64,000 nucleotides of DNA from Triatoma infestans (Eukaryota; Arthropoda; Insecta; Hemiptera; Reduviidae), in contig JAAEAF010014496.1 of the NCBI GenBank assembly GCA_011037195.1, positions 1-64,000 on the forward strand, in the 5' to 3' direction. Within the stretch, counting starts at the first letter, position 1. Each line of letters starts with the position of its first letter. The notes under the pieces were generated by a model. The model worked only from the letters and a program-made list of their open reading frames with translations. It had not been told where the DNA came from and did not search any database. The translations under genes and the position numbers were made by a program. This document shows positions 19,690-32,830 of the stretch, piece by piece.

Positions 19690-20960
19690 TCAGCAAATTA
19701 CATCTACTTATAAAGATACTTGGAGAGGGTCACCTACAACTTCAGCTAGTCAGTGAAACGTGATCGTAAATAATGTAACACTCAGTACCGACCCCTGTGG
19801 TATTCCATTTTCAAGAGAATGTGGGTCTGAAAGGACCTACCCCAGTCGCACTCGGAATCTTCATGACTCTAAAAAGCCACGGAGGAACCTCGGCAGTTTC
19901 CCTCTAAATCCCCATTCGTGACACTTCCGCAGAATCGCATATTTCCACATCGTATCGTAAGCCTACTCAAGATCGAAGAACACGGCCAGCACATGCTCTC
20001 TACGCATAAATGCGTTTTGCACATAGACCTCGAGGAGGCTCATCTGATCCAACGTAGAACGATATCTGCGGAATTCCGCTTGATGCTGGCTGCAAAATCC
20101 TCTTGTTGCTAGTATATATATTAATCTATAATTAATTATAGATTCCAGGACCTATAATTAATTATAGTTCAAGCAGTGGTCAACGAAATAGGTCTGTAAC
20201 TAGAGGGATCATTTGGTACAATCACTGCTTCCCGCCAACCATCAGGGTATTGACCGGTCTCCCATATGCTGTTGTACAACCTAAGAAGGCTTTCCTTTCC
20301 AACAGCGTTCATATTTTTAATCATGGCATATGGGATTCCATCCACCCCTGGAGAAGTATCTTTGCATGTCTTTAAAACATTTTCTAGTTATTAAATGGTC
20401 AGCGGTTCATTGTAAGCTTCCTTGATGGCAGTTTCAAAGTCGAGTGGCTGTCTCTCCGCGTCACCTTTTCGCCGGAGGAATTTGGCCGAGTAACCTTGTG
20501 TACTGGAAACTTGAGAAAAGTGTCTGGCAAAGGCGTCAGCCACGTCTCTCGGCTCAGTGACGACGACATCGTTAATTTTTAGAGCTGGTATCGACGGGAT
20601 TTTGCGCCCACCAGAGAGGGATCTTACCTTATCTCACACCTCCTTTAACGCTGTAGATGTAGAAATCTTTGACACATAGGAGGTGAGGGTTACCTTTTTT
20701 GCTTCTTTGTTTATAAGCCTGGCTCTAAGTCTTTTAAATTTTATTAAATTCTCCTCCGTCGGATACCTTTTAAATTTATTCAGGGCCTGCTTTTGCCGCA
20801 TTGGCTGCTTTGCACTCCGGAGTCCACCAGGGGACGGGTTGTCTTGCGATTTTCCCGCCAACCCTAGGTATGGTACTGCCGGCCGCATGCATCATCGCTT
20901 TCGTGAATATCACTCACAGGTCATCTAAAATTCTACAGCTACCCGATCTAACGCACACAG
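19690..20960 (-). mobile_element. Decayed LINE fragment (same family as 32431-36780)
   Basis: On the minus strand, fragments of a LINE ORF2 with many stops: a linker segment (ALNKFKRYPTEENLIKFKRLRARLINKEAKK, 20634-20850), then the RT start region (about 20340-20600) and RT blocks down to about 19780. The plus-strand text near 19780-19990 lines up with 33560-33760 (GGAGGAACCTCGGCAG versus GGAGGAATCTTGGCAG; CATTTCCGCAGAAT). It is truncated at both ends and has no intact domain. A short palindrome TATAATTAATTATAG appears twice (20130-20165). Confidence 0.75.
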
Positions 20961-21429
20961 ACCACAGAGAGGCAATAAATTACTATCACACAAAACATTC
21001 TCTCCGCCTACCGAAGGGAAAGACCCCAAGACATACGCCACAATAGAGCAGATTCCGCAAACCTTCTGAAGGCATTATATGCCGTCTCATTTTCCAGAAG
21101 CAAGGGCAGAGTGTCATTGCTAAGGTACATATGAATTCGGCGGTCTCCTCTTCGCCTAGCGATATCGACCATCTCTCACAGCCCCCTTCTAAACCACTTG
21201 TCTTTTATCCCAGTTACGAGTCTGGAACGCATATGGAAAATCTGTTGGGACTATTCTATTGCCAGCCGTCGCCTCCAGAAAATACCTATTTGTTGTCCTT
21301 CCCTTCGCAGAATTCGCCCAACGGGTTTTCCATATGTCCAAAAGATCCTGTTTAAATTTTGTTATCCAAACAAGGGTTTGAGTAAGGGGGTTTTATTATC
21401 ACATATAAAGTTAAAATCGCCATGAGCAG
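20961..21429. other. Unassigned stretch between two LINE pieces
   Basis: Short open frames only, no motif. It could be decayed LINE sequence from either neighbour, since the LINEs meet tail to head in opposite orientations here. Confidence 0.4.
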
Positions 21430-22860
21430 GTGTAGGAGGCTGTGTTGTAAAAACTGGGGATTAAGCCCGAAGATGACCTTGTGGATTTAAGCCAGTGTGG
21501 TGATACCGATGGTAATCCCATAGAATCCCATATGGGGCGGTGGTGTGGTGGACAAAGACCTTGCAGATGGGGGGGGGGAGTTGCGGCGCTTGGAAGTGTT
21601 CAAAGGCTGCCTGCCTGAGCACGACGAGTGCCATGATGACCACACGCAGTGCAGCCTTGGAGGTCCTTTTAAACCCACTGGAGGTCCTCCACCACTCCAA
21701 ATCTCCGTCCAAGGCTTTGCGAGGGCAGTTGTTGGTCGTCTGCAAAACAGACAGGCTCCTATTTATCCCAGGCATAATGGGAAATATCAAGGACGAGCGA
21801 GGAGGTGGAGGCAGACACAATCTTAGGCCAGCCCTCCTATATAATGACTCCTAGATACGACTTCCGAAAACCCCTTAAAGTGTTGATATTAGACAGAGGG
21901 GCATGGAAGAACGGGCCGCCGATTTCAGGCGAATGTATGTGGTGCACCGAGGGATCTAGGATTGAGGAAGGAGTGGGAGCCGGCGTGTACGGGCCACATC
22001 CAAGATGCGACATCTCGGTGAGCCTGGAAAGACTAGCCATGGTCTTTCAGGCGGAGCTAGTCGCAATTATTACCTGCGCCGCCGAAATAAGAAGACGGGT
22101 AGTGCAAACTCCTGAATCGTCATTTATTCGGAGACCAGGCTGCCCTGCGGGCAATTGACTCGTGAGAGATAAGTTCAAGGCTGGTGTGGGATTGCCTAGG
22201 TGCTCTCAAGGAAATTAGTAGCCACAATAAGGTTTTCCTGGGCTGGAAACCTGGACATTCGGGTCACAAAGGCAATGAATGAGCAGCAGATCGCTTGGCC
22301 CGGGATGGTTTCTTCGGAACTCTTATAGAGCCTGAACCATTCTGCAGTGTCGCAAGATGCCTCAGGAGTCAAGGATGCACGAGGATGTCAAGGATGCCAT
22401 TAGGACAAGGATGCACGATCGATCAAGAGAATGGTGGGCTAAAACCCCAGGCCAAAGGCAGGCGGAAACGTTCATTCATAGCTACTCGCCCAGGCTAACT
22501 GCAGAAGTATTCCAATTAGGCCGGGTGGCCATAAGGATAGCAGTTGGCGTTCTCAATGGCCATTGTAGTACTTAATGAGCACATGCACCGCATGCGCCTG
22601 GTAACGGATAGCGTGTGTAGATTTTGTCAGAAAGAAGAGGAAACAGCACTGCACGTTCTGTGTCAGTGCGAGGTGCTTGTATGGCTGAGGTTTCGCCTCT
22701 TTGGAGAGGAGATGCTGACTCCTGTAAGCGAGTTCCAAAGTTCAAATAAAGGACAAGACTGGGGAGGGGTCTCCAACTTAGGGGGTGCCACAATAAACCC
22801 CTGGGGGTGGCGGTGGCGAAGGCTGAAGAGGCAATCCCTCCACAGAATCTAATGGGGCTA
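21430..22860 (+). mobile_element. LINE 3' half: RT thumb, RNase H, C-terminal zinc motif
   Basis: Plus-strand remnants. At 21520-21680 the RT end reads YGAVVWWTKTL and later CLSTTSAMMTTRSAALEVLL. RNase H starts near 21940, with WCTEGSR in place of the usual TDGS, so the first catalytic Asp has become Glu. Its end near 22255 has PGHSGHKGNE, followed by an in-frame stop (TGA). The C-terminal tail has SVCRFCQKEEETALHVLCQCEVL (about 22605-22680), the Cys/His motif common to R1/I/Jockey ORF2 ends. Several frame shifts and stops are present. It is comparable in layout to the minus-strand LINE at 57001-58790. Confidence 0.8.
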
Positions 22861-24908
22861 AGAGTGAGGGTAAGGTATATATAACAGATGTCACAGTCCA
22901 GGACCCAGTTAATGTTGCGTGGGTTTTCAATGAGAAACTGATTAAGCGCAGACCGCTGGCAGCTGAGGTTGCTTCTCTTTGGAGAGGCGTTGAGTCTGTT
23001 GACATTGTGCCGATTGTCATCTCTGCAGTTGGTGTAATATAGCAAGCGCGCTATCCAGGGTGGACTACACAAATTTGACTTCAATAAAAAGACGCTGGAT
23101 TTAATGTAGCAAGCCTTAATATCCCAATCATGTAGGATCATCAGGGGAAGGATGAGCGGCGGCCAAGGATGATGATGATGGCCAAGTCGGCCTATTTATA
23201 TAATACTAATACATGAATACAATACAGTGTTTCACTTATAGTGATCCAGGTGCCTCCCTTGCCTAAGGACCGCGAGATACCTTAAAAATACAATAATAAT
23301 AATTACCTCGTGGAAGTTACGGGAACTAAATATTTATTGAAAATTCCAACTTTTAAGCGAAATTGTGAGTGGCCATCAGAATTGTGAGAATTGCTTCAAG
23401 AGATGCCAGTTCTATTTGTTTTTAATGAGTGTTCAGTGAGTTTGAGGAAAAATTGATACGGAGCGAAATTTGGGAGTTCGAAGGAGTTACCTTGCCCACC
23501 AAAAAAAAAAGGTCCATTTTCATTTATCTACTACATTATATACTTTCCACATCATATATTAGTAGTTTTGTCGATAAATATTGATATCTTAGATGGCTAA
23601 TCGAAAACTATCAATTAAAAAAGGTTGTCAACATTATAAGCGCCAGAGTAGTAGTGCAGTAGAGATAATGTCAGCAGTATTGTCAACCATTGTGAGTGGC
23701 TGCCCTTAGCCCTTAGAACGGCTGAATGCAGTGTGAGAGAGAGTGAGAGTTGACAGCCCAGTCTACTATAACTACTACCATGACTACCACTACTAGAGCA
23801 AAACGGTGAAGTTAATACACTTGCATTGTGTCCGGTCTGAAGTAATCTCTTTGTTCAGGCTAATGGTTTGGTTAGAGGGAGGACCCTACTACTACAACTA
23901 ACAGTATTCCAAGTTATATTTCTATCCTTCAAAACTACTGACTCTCACTAAGCATGAACAAGATTCAAATATAGTTCAACTACACAGTCTTACTTCATAA
24001 TCTGTAGATGTGTATGTGTACACTGTCATTTTGAGTAAACCTTTATGCAACCTATACAACTACATACACACATTGCTAGCTATACTCTATATAGTAGCTT
24101 CAATTCAACATTAATGGGTCAATTCTTCTCCTTTTCTCCTTTTGGTCTGTGAGACTCACACACACAAACACATGCAGGCACAGTAAGTTACAGTTCTCAA
24201 CCATCATTTCTTATCACTATTACCTCCAGTTTATTTATTATATAAATTGCCGGCGGAGTCAGTCTACTTCCATTCGGATCCAGTCTAGTTCCACTCCTGC
24301 TTACCAGGAGCGTCTTTGTCCAGGGATATGGAAGGTGTGTTCGCAAATGGCTTTTCTTTTTGCTCAGTCTCCACTGAATGCCAGGTTTTTTGTTTTTTTT
24401 TAACTACATCCTCTTGTCACTCCATCTCAGTTAACCTCGTTTTTCTTTCATTTTACCATGCTCATTTTATCTTAGGCTTTTCCGCCATAGTTTTTTTTTT
24501 CTTATCTCGTTTTTAAATATTAAGCAATACAAAAACAAGACAGCAATGGTGTAAATCCATATTAATATCTTAATTTAATGGAAGAATGTTTTCTGTTGTT
24601 TATGTGTTTTATTTTTACATTCATTCTTAAAAATACGATAGTGCCAGTTTGCTTAATATTTAGTTCTCGCCGGCCAAAAAACACCGTTGTGAAACACTCA
24701 TGCTAGACACTTATTATTGGCAAAAATCAAATTTTTGAGGGAAGTAGCTCCTTTAAAACCTATCTAAAATCAATGTTCTCAGAACTCACGTTACAAGAAA
24801 GCCTAACGCCACCTAAGCCTAACCCAATGATTTTCACTCACATCTATTCATTTCCCCTAAAAAATGTTTCAAATATAAGTGATGGGAGTATATTTAAGTA
24901 GTTCATAT
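22861..24908. other. Unassigned, no gene seen
   Basis: 22861-23170 may be the 3' UTR of the preceding LINE (it ends in a GATGATGATG run). The rest has low-complexity segments (GTGAGAGAGAGTGAGAG near 23732, several poly-T runs) and only short frames such as 24149-24516 without recognisable content. Confidence 0.5.
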
Positions 24909-25003
24909 ACAAATATAAAGAAAATCCTACAATGATTTTTTTTTTTTTTTTTAATTTGAAATGTCTAAATATCTATCATTCTTTTTTGGAAAATCTGTGA
25001 TGT
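24909..25003 (+). repeat. Left copy of a ~95-bp direct repeat flanking a LINE
   Basis: ACAAATATAAAGAAAATCC, a poly-T run, GAAATGTCTAAATATCTATC and GGAAAATCTGTGATGT recur at 26736-26830 in the same orientation. Only the poly-T length and about 10 other bases differ. Confidence 0.9.
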
Positions 25004-26735
25004 TAGGGGATATTGGCGGTGGGGAGTAGGTAGCACATTGTCAAGGATTATTGAATCCCATAGTAGTGTGGACTGTGTTAGCTATGCCCCGCCCCTAATA
25101 TCTATTCCGTCTATTGATGAGCCCTTTTCTTTAAATGAGATGATTGCTGTATTGAAGAAGGCAAAAAATGATAAGGCGCCGGGACCTGACCGAACCCCAT
25201 ACGAATTTTTAAAGCACAGCCCGAATAATTTTTTGGATAAGCTGTTGAATGTATTTAACTATATTTACGAAACTGCCAAAGTACCTGTGAGTTTTGGAAA
25301 GTCAATAATCTTTCCTTTGTTTAAAAAAGGTGATAGGAATGTTGTTGCTAACTACAGGGGAATAGCCTTCACTGATAGAATTGCAAAATTGTTCACTGGT
25401 TTGTTAATGCAAAGATTAACTAATTGGGTTAATGAAAAATGTATTACAGACGAAGTCAGGCAGGGGGGGGGCTATTCCACTGTGGACAACGTATTCAATT
25501 TGGTTAATATTATCAAACTAGGACAACTGCAAAGAGTAGTAAATTATACTGTTTTTTGTCGATTTTAGGTCTACATTTGACTCGATTGGCAGAAATGCTC
25601 TTTATTTTAAATTGTACGCTCTGGGAGTTTCTACCAAATTTGTTTCAGTGTTACAGGCTTTATATAGCAGGACTGAGTCATGTGTTTGGACGCCGTAGGG
25701 TGCCACTAACAGTTTTGTAACCCAAACTGGTTTAAAGCAGGGGTGCTTGTTATCACCAATTATTGTTTGTCCTTTTCATTAATGACTTGCATGAAGCAAT
25801 AGGCGGTGGCGTACGAATTGCAGAAGTATAAGGTGCTTCATGTATGCCGACGATATTGTTATAATGGCAGATCAACCTTTTATTTTACAGGAAATGATTA
25901 ATAGGTTGTCCGCGTACTGTAAACTATGAAATTTAATTGTGAACCTTAAAAAGTCTCAAATAGTAATTTTCGGAAAAGGGGGAAGACGAGCAAAAAACGA
26001 ATATTGGATATACAATGGGGAGAATATTGATATAGTCAATAAGTACAAATACTTAGGAATTACTCTAACCCCTAAGCTTTCATTTGTAAAACACTTTGAG
26101 GAAAGACTTAGTGTTTCGAAATTGGCTATACATTCTTCTGACAATAACTTTTTTTAAAATGTTGATATTCCAATATCGTCTAAAATCGAGGTTTTCAATG
26201 CGGTTTGTAGAACCATAATGTGTTATGGGGCGCAAGTATGGGTTTTTTTAAGAATTGAGAAGATAGATAAATTGTATACATATTTTATTATAAGGCTCCT
26301 CTTGCTTCCCCAATTTACACCGAATTATGTCATCTACCTTGAGGTTTACTCTCTTTTTATGTTTACATTGCGGCTGCATTTGAATTACATCCAAAAAGTC
26401 TTGCTATTGCCGAAAAATAGATTAACGCGCACCTTAGCAGAGGAAATTATTAAAAGAAACTTGTATTGGTGCAAAGAGTTCAAATAGCTTTGCCAGATAT
26501 ATAATTGGGTAAATAATAATTATCTTGTAGAGGGTAAAAAGCAATGTTTTGATGGGTTGTACAACAATATAAAAAAGGAATTTAAAAATCATTTAATTAG
26601 TAAAGTCAGGACCCCAACTACTTATTATATATATGATAAATTAAAATTTGATTTGGGAGAAAATAATTATATATGTGATAGATATAATATGAGTGTAGTA
26701 AAAGTTATAATTAAATTAAGAGGGCAGCTATTGAA
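25004..26735 (+). mobile_element. 5'-truncated non-LTR retrotransposon (RT region), no RNase H
   Basis: 25110-25560 holds the RT start (KKAKNDKAPGPDRTPYEFL, FPLFKKGDRNVVANYRGIAF). Further blocks continue in shifted frames: FRSTFDSIGRNALYF near 25570, GLKQGCLLSPI near 25735, and MYADDIVIMADQP near 25840 with the intact YADD catalytic box. Next are the thumb (IVNKYKYLGITLTPKL, 26032-26080) and a C-terminal part to about 26743. The clade is uncertain (not clearly Jockey or R1; no RNase H seen). The coding part runs right up to the flanking repeat, so no 3' UTR is visible. Confidence 0.8.
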
Positions 26736-26830
26736 ACAAATATAAAGAAAATCCTACAATGATTTTTTTTAAACTTTGAAATGTCTAAATATCTATCATT
26801 CTTTTTTTTGATGTGGAAAATCTGTGATGT
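26736..26830 (+). repeat. Right copy of the ~95-bp direct repeat
   Basis: Partner of 24909-25003. The stop codon of the LINE frame lies within it. Confidence 0.9.
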
Positions 26831-27289
26831 CAGCTTTCAAAGGTTATTGAAGAGTGAAGGCGCTGTTTGTGGATTATAATGTAATCATATTCAAGTAAAA
26901 CTATATGAATATTAGGGCAATTAAACTCTCTAAAAAAATTCCAAATTTAAGATTAATTAAGAATATTATCAGTGTGCTATCTCCACTACACTGTTAGAAC
27001 AAACACTATAGGCGGACTATATAATTTACAAATATCTGAAGTTGCCTTAAGATCCACAAGACAACGCTGTTATTTTGTGCTATCTTGCTACTTCCACATT
27101 AGGCCACTCACGTTTGAGGAACCATCACCTCCCGCTTCCATCAGTACAGAACTTCATACTCAAGCAGACGTATAGTGATGACAGGCAGAATTCCAATACC
27201 AGCCAATGGGACCACACCACCTACAACCTCACATCGTCCAGCTAGCACACCCTCAAGAATAAAAGAACGTTTGGAAATTTAAGCGCGGG

Positions 27290-27900
27290 AAATCATTGTT
27301 TGGAAGGAATTTCCGAGTTCAAATACCTAGAAATATCCTTGCCAGTAGCAATGAAGCTGTGAAGGATATCTGCACAAGCTTGCCACTTCTGGGAGCAGAT
27401 GCAACTCAGCATTTTGGTTGACTGTGAGAAGCAAAAGTCTGTCCAGAAAAACTGAGATTGCCTTACACAAAACAGTGGTTAGACCAGTTGTATTGCATGT
27501 TGCCGACACGGACTCATCCATTGCTAATGAGCCCCTTTTTAACATATGGAGAGAAAGATTCTGCGTCTAATCTTCTCTTCGATTATGAAGAAGGGTGAAG
27601 AAAAAATAGAGAGCTTAAGGTACTCTCTAAGGAAGAAAATCTGGTGGAAGCCATAATAACTGCCAGATTGCGCTGACTGGGACATTCCATCAGATGGAGG
27701 ATAATTGGAGTCCATGGCTGATAGATGAGAGGTATCCTGCGGTGGGAAAAGACTCCGAGGTAGACTAAGACTTAGGTAAAGGAAGACCAACTATCGTTGA
27801 AAAGAAATATAGAGGAAGTAGGAGACATGTGGAAAACAATAGTTACTGAGAAGGCCAAGTTCCCGTATGGAAGTATAGCGCCATAGAGTAATTGTCTGAG
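27290..27900 (+). mobile_element. Decayed LINE 3' fragment
   Basis: The plus strand in mixed frames gives FEGISEFKYLEISL, then KTEIALHKTVVRPVVLHVADTD, then ERILRLIFSSIMKKGEEN and an LRWLGH-like segment. This is the usual order at the end of RTE/CR1-type RTs (YKTLIRPVVLYGSETW...FERKILR-IFGP). It has no intact frame and is truncated at both ends. The clade call is tentative. Confidence 0.6.
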
Positions 27901-27959
27901 TATTAACTGTATTAAAAGAAAGATGTGTGACTTACACCAGATTTTTCTTTTTCTCAATT

Positions 27960-30687
27960 TGAATCATAAATAAACTTTTACATACAAAAAGCTGGTATAA
28001 AAAAAATAATAAATTAAAATAAAGAAATAACCACGTTTTAATATTGGTTAATAAAAACTTGTTTGTTCCTTTAATGTAGTATGCATATAGTGATATTTAT
28101 TTATATCTTGCTTACATACCTATAGTACGTACTAACTTTTTCTTTTTTCAAACGGCAACACTTTTGATATGGAAATAAGGCTTTCAGGACGTTGTCTACT
28201 TTTCCAAAATAAAAATATATCCCCCCTTCCAAAGTATTTCACTAATGTATAAAAAAAATAAATAAAACTTCATTTACTTTCCTACAGCTCTTTTTTTCTA
28301 TGTAACCTTTGACAAGCTAAAAAACAAAGCAAAAAATATTTACAAAGACATGGTTTAATGATCAGCTGTTTTAAAAAAAATAATGATAAAAATTATAAAA
28401 CACCTGTATTATTACACTTTATTCAAGAAACCATCTAGTGATCTGTAATGAAATTACCAGTGATTTCTAATTATGTATTTTAATCAGAGCTGAGATTAAT
28501 GAATGATTCTGCAAAGTCAACAACTTTAACTTGGTCATTCAATTTTAGTATATTAGGTTGCTCTCATATTGGGAATTAGTAAGTAGATTTTGTCATTAAT
28601 TCTGAATTGTTTATTGGATATGAAATAGCCAGTACTAACTAGTTTTGTCGTCACCAATGGGATGCACGCGTTCAAGTCAAGCTGATTATTTCAATTGAAT
28701 ATGTGTGCAAAAGTAATTTCTAACTAGCTAGATATGCTCTGATCAAATCTTATATTATTAAAACAAAATTTACAAATGTTCACGAAAATGTGAAGAATCG
28801 AAAATGTTTTATGTCTTAGTTTTCGAATGTTGGGAATCAATAATGCTTCTGAATACAACAATATTATTCAACTGATAGAAATATCTATGATTTTATGACA
28901 AATACAATCACAAACAATCACCTCTTATATAAACTCCACGACAGCATACACTATACTAATAAAATAATTAATTCCAAAACATATAGTTTTGACATTTTCT
29001 TTTAATTGTCAGTTCCAATACAAAGGTATTCGGCCAGTAATGCTGGACAATATTAAAGTCATAAAATACACATAAACGTTTGGCACTGTTTTTAATAATG
29101 TAGATCACCCCACTCCAATCTATCCCCACCAAACCAATGTGGGTCGGCCGTTTCACTTTTTATCAAATCACCTTCCCATAAAACACTTTCAATGTTAAAA
29201 AAAAAAAATTCTGGTGTGTAACATTTACCTCTCATTTGTCTCACTCCCAGTTACTAGAATTGTAATGGGCATATTTCTTAAAAAAAGTAGAACTTTTACT
29301 AAACATCAGCTTATCCTTGTACATAATCTGGTCATGCTGGTTTTCAGCATGTAGAAGTACGTTTAAAGAAAATCGTAGTTTCGTTTATGCAAACTGTTAC
29401 TGCGCGACTGAGTTGGATTGCTATAAATCGAAGATGGATTGGTGCCGGATCATAAATTTTTCCTTTTTCTACTTTGAGATAATCGACTTCTTGGGCTGTT
29501 CTTTTCTTTAATCTTTCGTTAAACAAAGGAAAGAATTAAGTCATAATATTACTAGAACTAACGTTGGCTGCACTGATGAAGTAAACATTAATTTATAGAC
29601 TAATTTTATACGGTTGCAAACAAGTGTATGAACTTCATGACAAAATATTAGAAGCTGTAGAGCGGTGATAGAACCGGAGCGTCAGAGTAAAGGTGATAAT
29701 TAGAATGTTGTTGTAGACTTGCTGGCTAGCAGTAGAATTCTTCTTTTAGCATATTACCTCCTTTTTATGTTGAGCGGTTTGTCCCCTCTCCTCGATTTCA
29801 AAGAAAGTCCGCGTATTTTGCTTTTAATGGAAATTGTAAAAACCCAACCAAAGAATAGCAGCGGTTGAGAATAGCTACTTGATCTAAACAGCAATGTGTT
29901 ATCTATCATAGAAATATAGTTTGCAAGAGACCTCAAGTTGCTGAGATTTTCAGCCTCACTCTCCATCCAGATATTTTAGGTGAGGAGCTAAAATTTTTTA
30001 TTATAAAATAACACATCCGACTCTCTTCCTTAGCAAACGAAGAATAGGGAAAAAATCGTGCCGTACAAAAAATATGTGCATATTTAATTGAATTCTTCTA
30101 TAGCAAGCCTGCGAGAAAAAACGCTCTGTCGCTTTGACTCCCAATCGTTTCTTGTGTAGTCCTTATACCATATATGTAACTAAACATAATAAGTACTTAT
30201 TAAATCGTATACAATTGGTGCTTCAGATAGTTTTTATAGAAATCCTACGATCCAGCACACTTAAGAACAATTGGTTTTCCTAAAGAATTAATCAACTATA
30301 AATCAATTTTTAACCTAATTTACAATACACGTTTATAAATGATATGAAAATTTTATGAGGGAGTTAAAGTTAGATAAATGTTTTCATCTTGTCTGCGAAT
30401 GTATTTGTACACACTGTGCAAAAGTGTGTGGGGCATATTGATTAAAAACCTCAACTGTGTTTGTACCAGCACAGCATACTCTGAATGGACTTGTTAGGGT
30501 GGGGCGGATACAGTGATTTAACGTTAGTGAAAATTGGGCGGCTTAGTGTAAGAGCGAGAGAAACAGTAAAATAGAGGAAAAAGATTGTCTTCTGTCCATG
30601 TGTTGGTTTCTTTTTTTCTTTAGAGGAAAGAGTTTTACTGAGCAATGAAGTCCGTTCTACCTGATTCTGGGGTGTCTTTGTGTGTGG

Positions 30688-30722
<35 letters not shown>

Positions 30723-31253
30723 CTCAGAGTTCTGAGGCCAACCGCTCAGTCCACCACCGCCCGTCCTTGGTGGTATGCCCAAAAGCTCCCAAAACTCCGA
30801 ACAAGACATTGTACGGTGAAGTAATCAACTTGAACGGAGTGGTCCAACTTCGGTCAGTATTAACCCTTCACTGTCACAGTTCCTCCCCATCAGAGTTCAT
30901 GCTCCGGCTATCCTTTCCTCTGTGTCGCCCTCTTTCATCCGTTACACCACCCATCTCCCCAGTTACTCTGACCAAAACCTATCGACTAGTCCTGTGGCTA
31001 GAGACACTGATCTAATTCTCTACATGTTATTTCTATCAAACAGTGCGATTGCATCTATTTCAATTATTAAACTTGCTACTTTGATTTTGCATGCTTGAAT
31101 ATATTTTCCATTCTTTAATGTTTTCTTTTGGATTCCCTCTAAGACAATTCAATTTTTTTTTTCTTGTTTAAATTTGTGATAAAGTGAAAAGCCAATTCGA
31201 TGAAGTAGCAATCTACTACATCAGGTTTCTTCAAACTTGGAATTTCAGCAAAG
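27960..31253. other. Unassigned AT-rich region
   Basis: No gene or element recognised. Open frames are under 115 codons and have no family resemblance I can name. One microsatellite (GT)n lies at 30683-30719; 30720-31020 is less AT-rich but still without motif. Confidence 0.5.
30683..30719. repeat. (GT)n microsatellite
   Basis: A run of GT dinucleotides, about 18 units with one interruption. Confidence 0.9.
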
Positions 31254-31265
31254 CCTTTAATGCAT

Positions 31266-31402
31266 TAGAGATATTTTCCCTGATAGCCTGCTTCTTTTTG
31301 TGTCATCACAAACACGTCATCACACCGATGACCACAAAAAAAGCAGGCTATCAGGGAAAATATCTCTGATGCTTTTCTGCTCTGCGAAAGCAACCACAAC
31401 TA
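31266..31402 (+). mobile_element. Foldback element copy A, short form
   Basis: A short hairpin whose arms are AGAGATATTTTCCCTGATAGC and its complement (31267-31290 against 31344-31369), ending GATGCTTTTCTGCTCTGCG and CAACCACAACTA. These ends match the larger copies at 38165 and 44927. The host bases CCTTTAATGCAT stand on both sides (31254-31265 and 31403-31414), a 12-bp target duplication. The ribozyme-like core of the other copies is deleted; only CCGATGACCACAAAA remains on one side. Confidence 0.85.
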
Positions 31403-31414
31403 CCTTTAATGCAT

Positions 31415-32430
31415 CTTAAGGTAATTATGAGCTATGTAGGGTCCAACATGGCGGATATTCCTCCAATTATCAGATATTCCATTAGCTTCACCGAACAACA
31501 TAATATTATTAATGGAAGTACCTTTTATTATTGTGATGTACTAATTGAGTGTGGTTGATATATGTATGTGTTTTAGTGTTTGTAGTATGGCACGAGCGGT
31601 TTTGAAAGGGCGATTTTAGGAAATGTTAGAAGAACATAATGAGTTAGAAAGTAGTAATTTTTTTTTTTTCTTTCGGCACCATCAGCGTTTTGGTTATTAG
31701 CGCCTCTCATCTTTTTCTACAACAACTATTTTCCACTAGAGCTGGGATGGCCCTCGGCTTACATGTTCCCGGCATCCAAGACAACGTTTTTATTTCAAAG
31801 GCGGATGGAGCGGGAGTGGTAAGGTTCATCCTGTACTGTCTTCCCCTCTTGACCATCGTACTTGCGGACGGGGGGGAGTCAGTTAAAAGGATTAGCCCCA
31901 TCCTGTTAGGCCACTAGAAACAGAATTGGGAACGTATAACATCCACCACTGCTTTTACATATTATAGATGTATTTCCGCCACCATGTTCATATTTATATA
32001 TTCATACTCGTATACGATAAAGCACTAGTATAAATAATATTTAAAAATATATTAACAATAAATAGTAGTTAATGATTTTCTATTTTTAACTTTTAGCACC
32101 ATCTACAGAATGCCATCTATAGTTAAAAATTGCACATTAATTTGCTATTAAGGTATGGCTATTTGCATCATAGGGAATGTAATTTATAAATTTCCTTCGC
32201 CCATTAATGTTCTTCTCTAATACCGATATACTAATAATAAAGGGTGATAATTTAGGCCCTTCAATAAAAATTACATAACGTTCTAAAAATAACTATTCTA
32301 AAAAAATAAATAACTATTCTAAAAGCATTCACACAAACATACTCGCTAATAAATAGTTTCTCGCTAATAAATACGTTCTCGCTAATAAATACGTTCATGT
32401 CAATAAATACATACATAACTCATTCACACT
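31415..32430. other. Unassigned, no gene seen
   Basis: AT-rich with short repeats, such as three near copies of CTCGCTAATAAATA (32341-32395). A less AT-rich piece at 31680-31915 has a short open frame on each strand without recognisable motif. Confidence 0.5.
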
Positions 32431-32498
32431 GGGGGAGAGTACTTGATATTCCGCTCCCCATCAATAGAGTCTAACCTAAACCTTATCATAAACTTTAC

Positions 32499-32830
32499 CT
32501 AAATCTTATCGTAGAAATTAATATTTTTCAGGAAAGCCCTGGAATCAGTATTTTCTTCAGTATAGACGACACATCCTACTCCGTCGTCTATTTTCGATCC
32601 ATCTGTAAAAAGTGGTCGGTAGTCCTTGTAGAATTTGAAAATTTCCAAGAGTTTCTGTCTGTAGACGATGGGATTGGTATCTTCTTTCTTATGTGCTGAC
32701 AAGTCAAATCTAAAGTAAGCAGGTTTCATTGACCAAGGAGGAAGCGAGCCAAAGCCCCAGGGCTCCATTGGACCAATTTTCATTCTCTCCTCTTCCAATA
32801 TAATCTTGGATCTGACGCCAAGAGGCCGCG
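32499..32830 (-). pseudogene. LINE RNase H, N-terminal part
   Basis: On the minus strand YRPLFTDGSKIDDGVGCVVY contains the TDGSK start of an RNase H domain. The domain ends about 20 residues later at a stop and the rest is absent. The preceding 60 residues (MKIGPMEPWGFGSLPPW) are the usual linker between RT and RNase H. Confidence 0.75.

Noticed and set aside
24149..24516. Small host genes
   Set aside because: Two short overlapping frames with low-complexity ends, no start context or domain.
30680..31015. Secreted protein with a CVCVCV N-terminus
   Set aside because: The start lies in the GT microsatellite and the rest has no motif.
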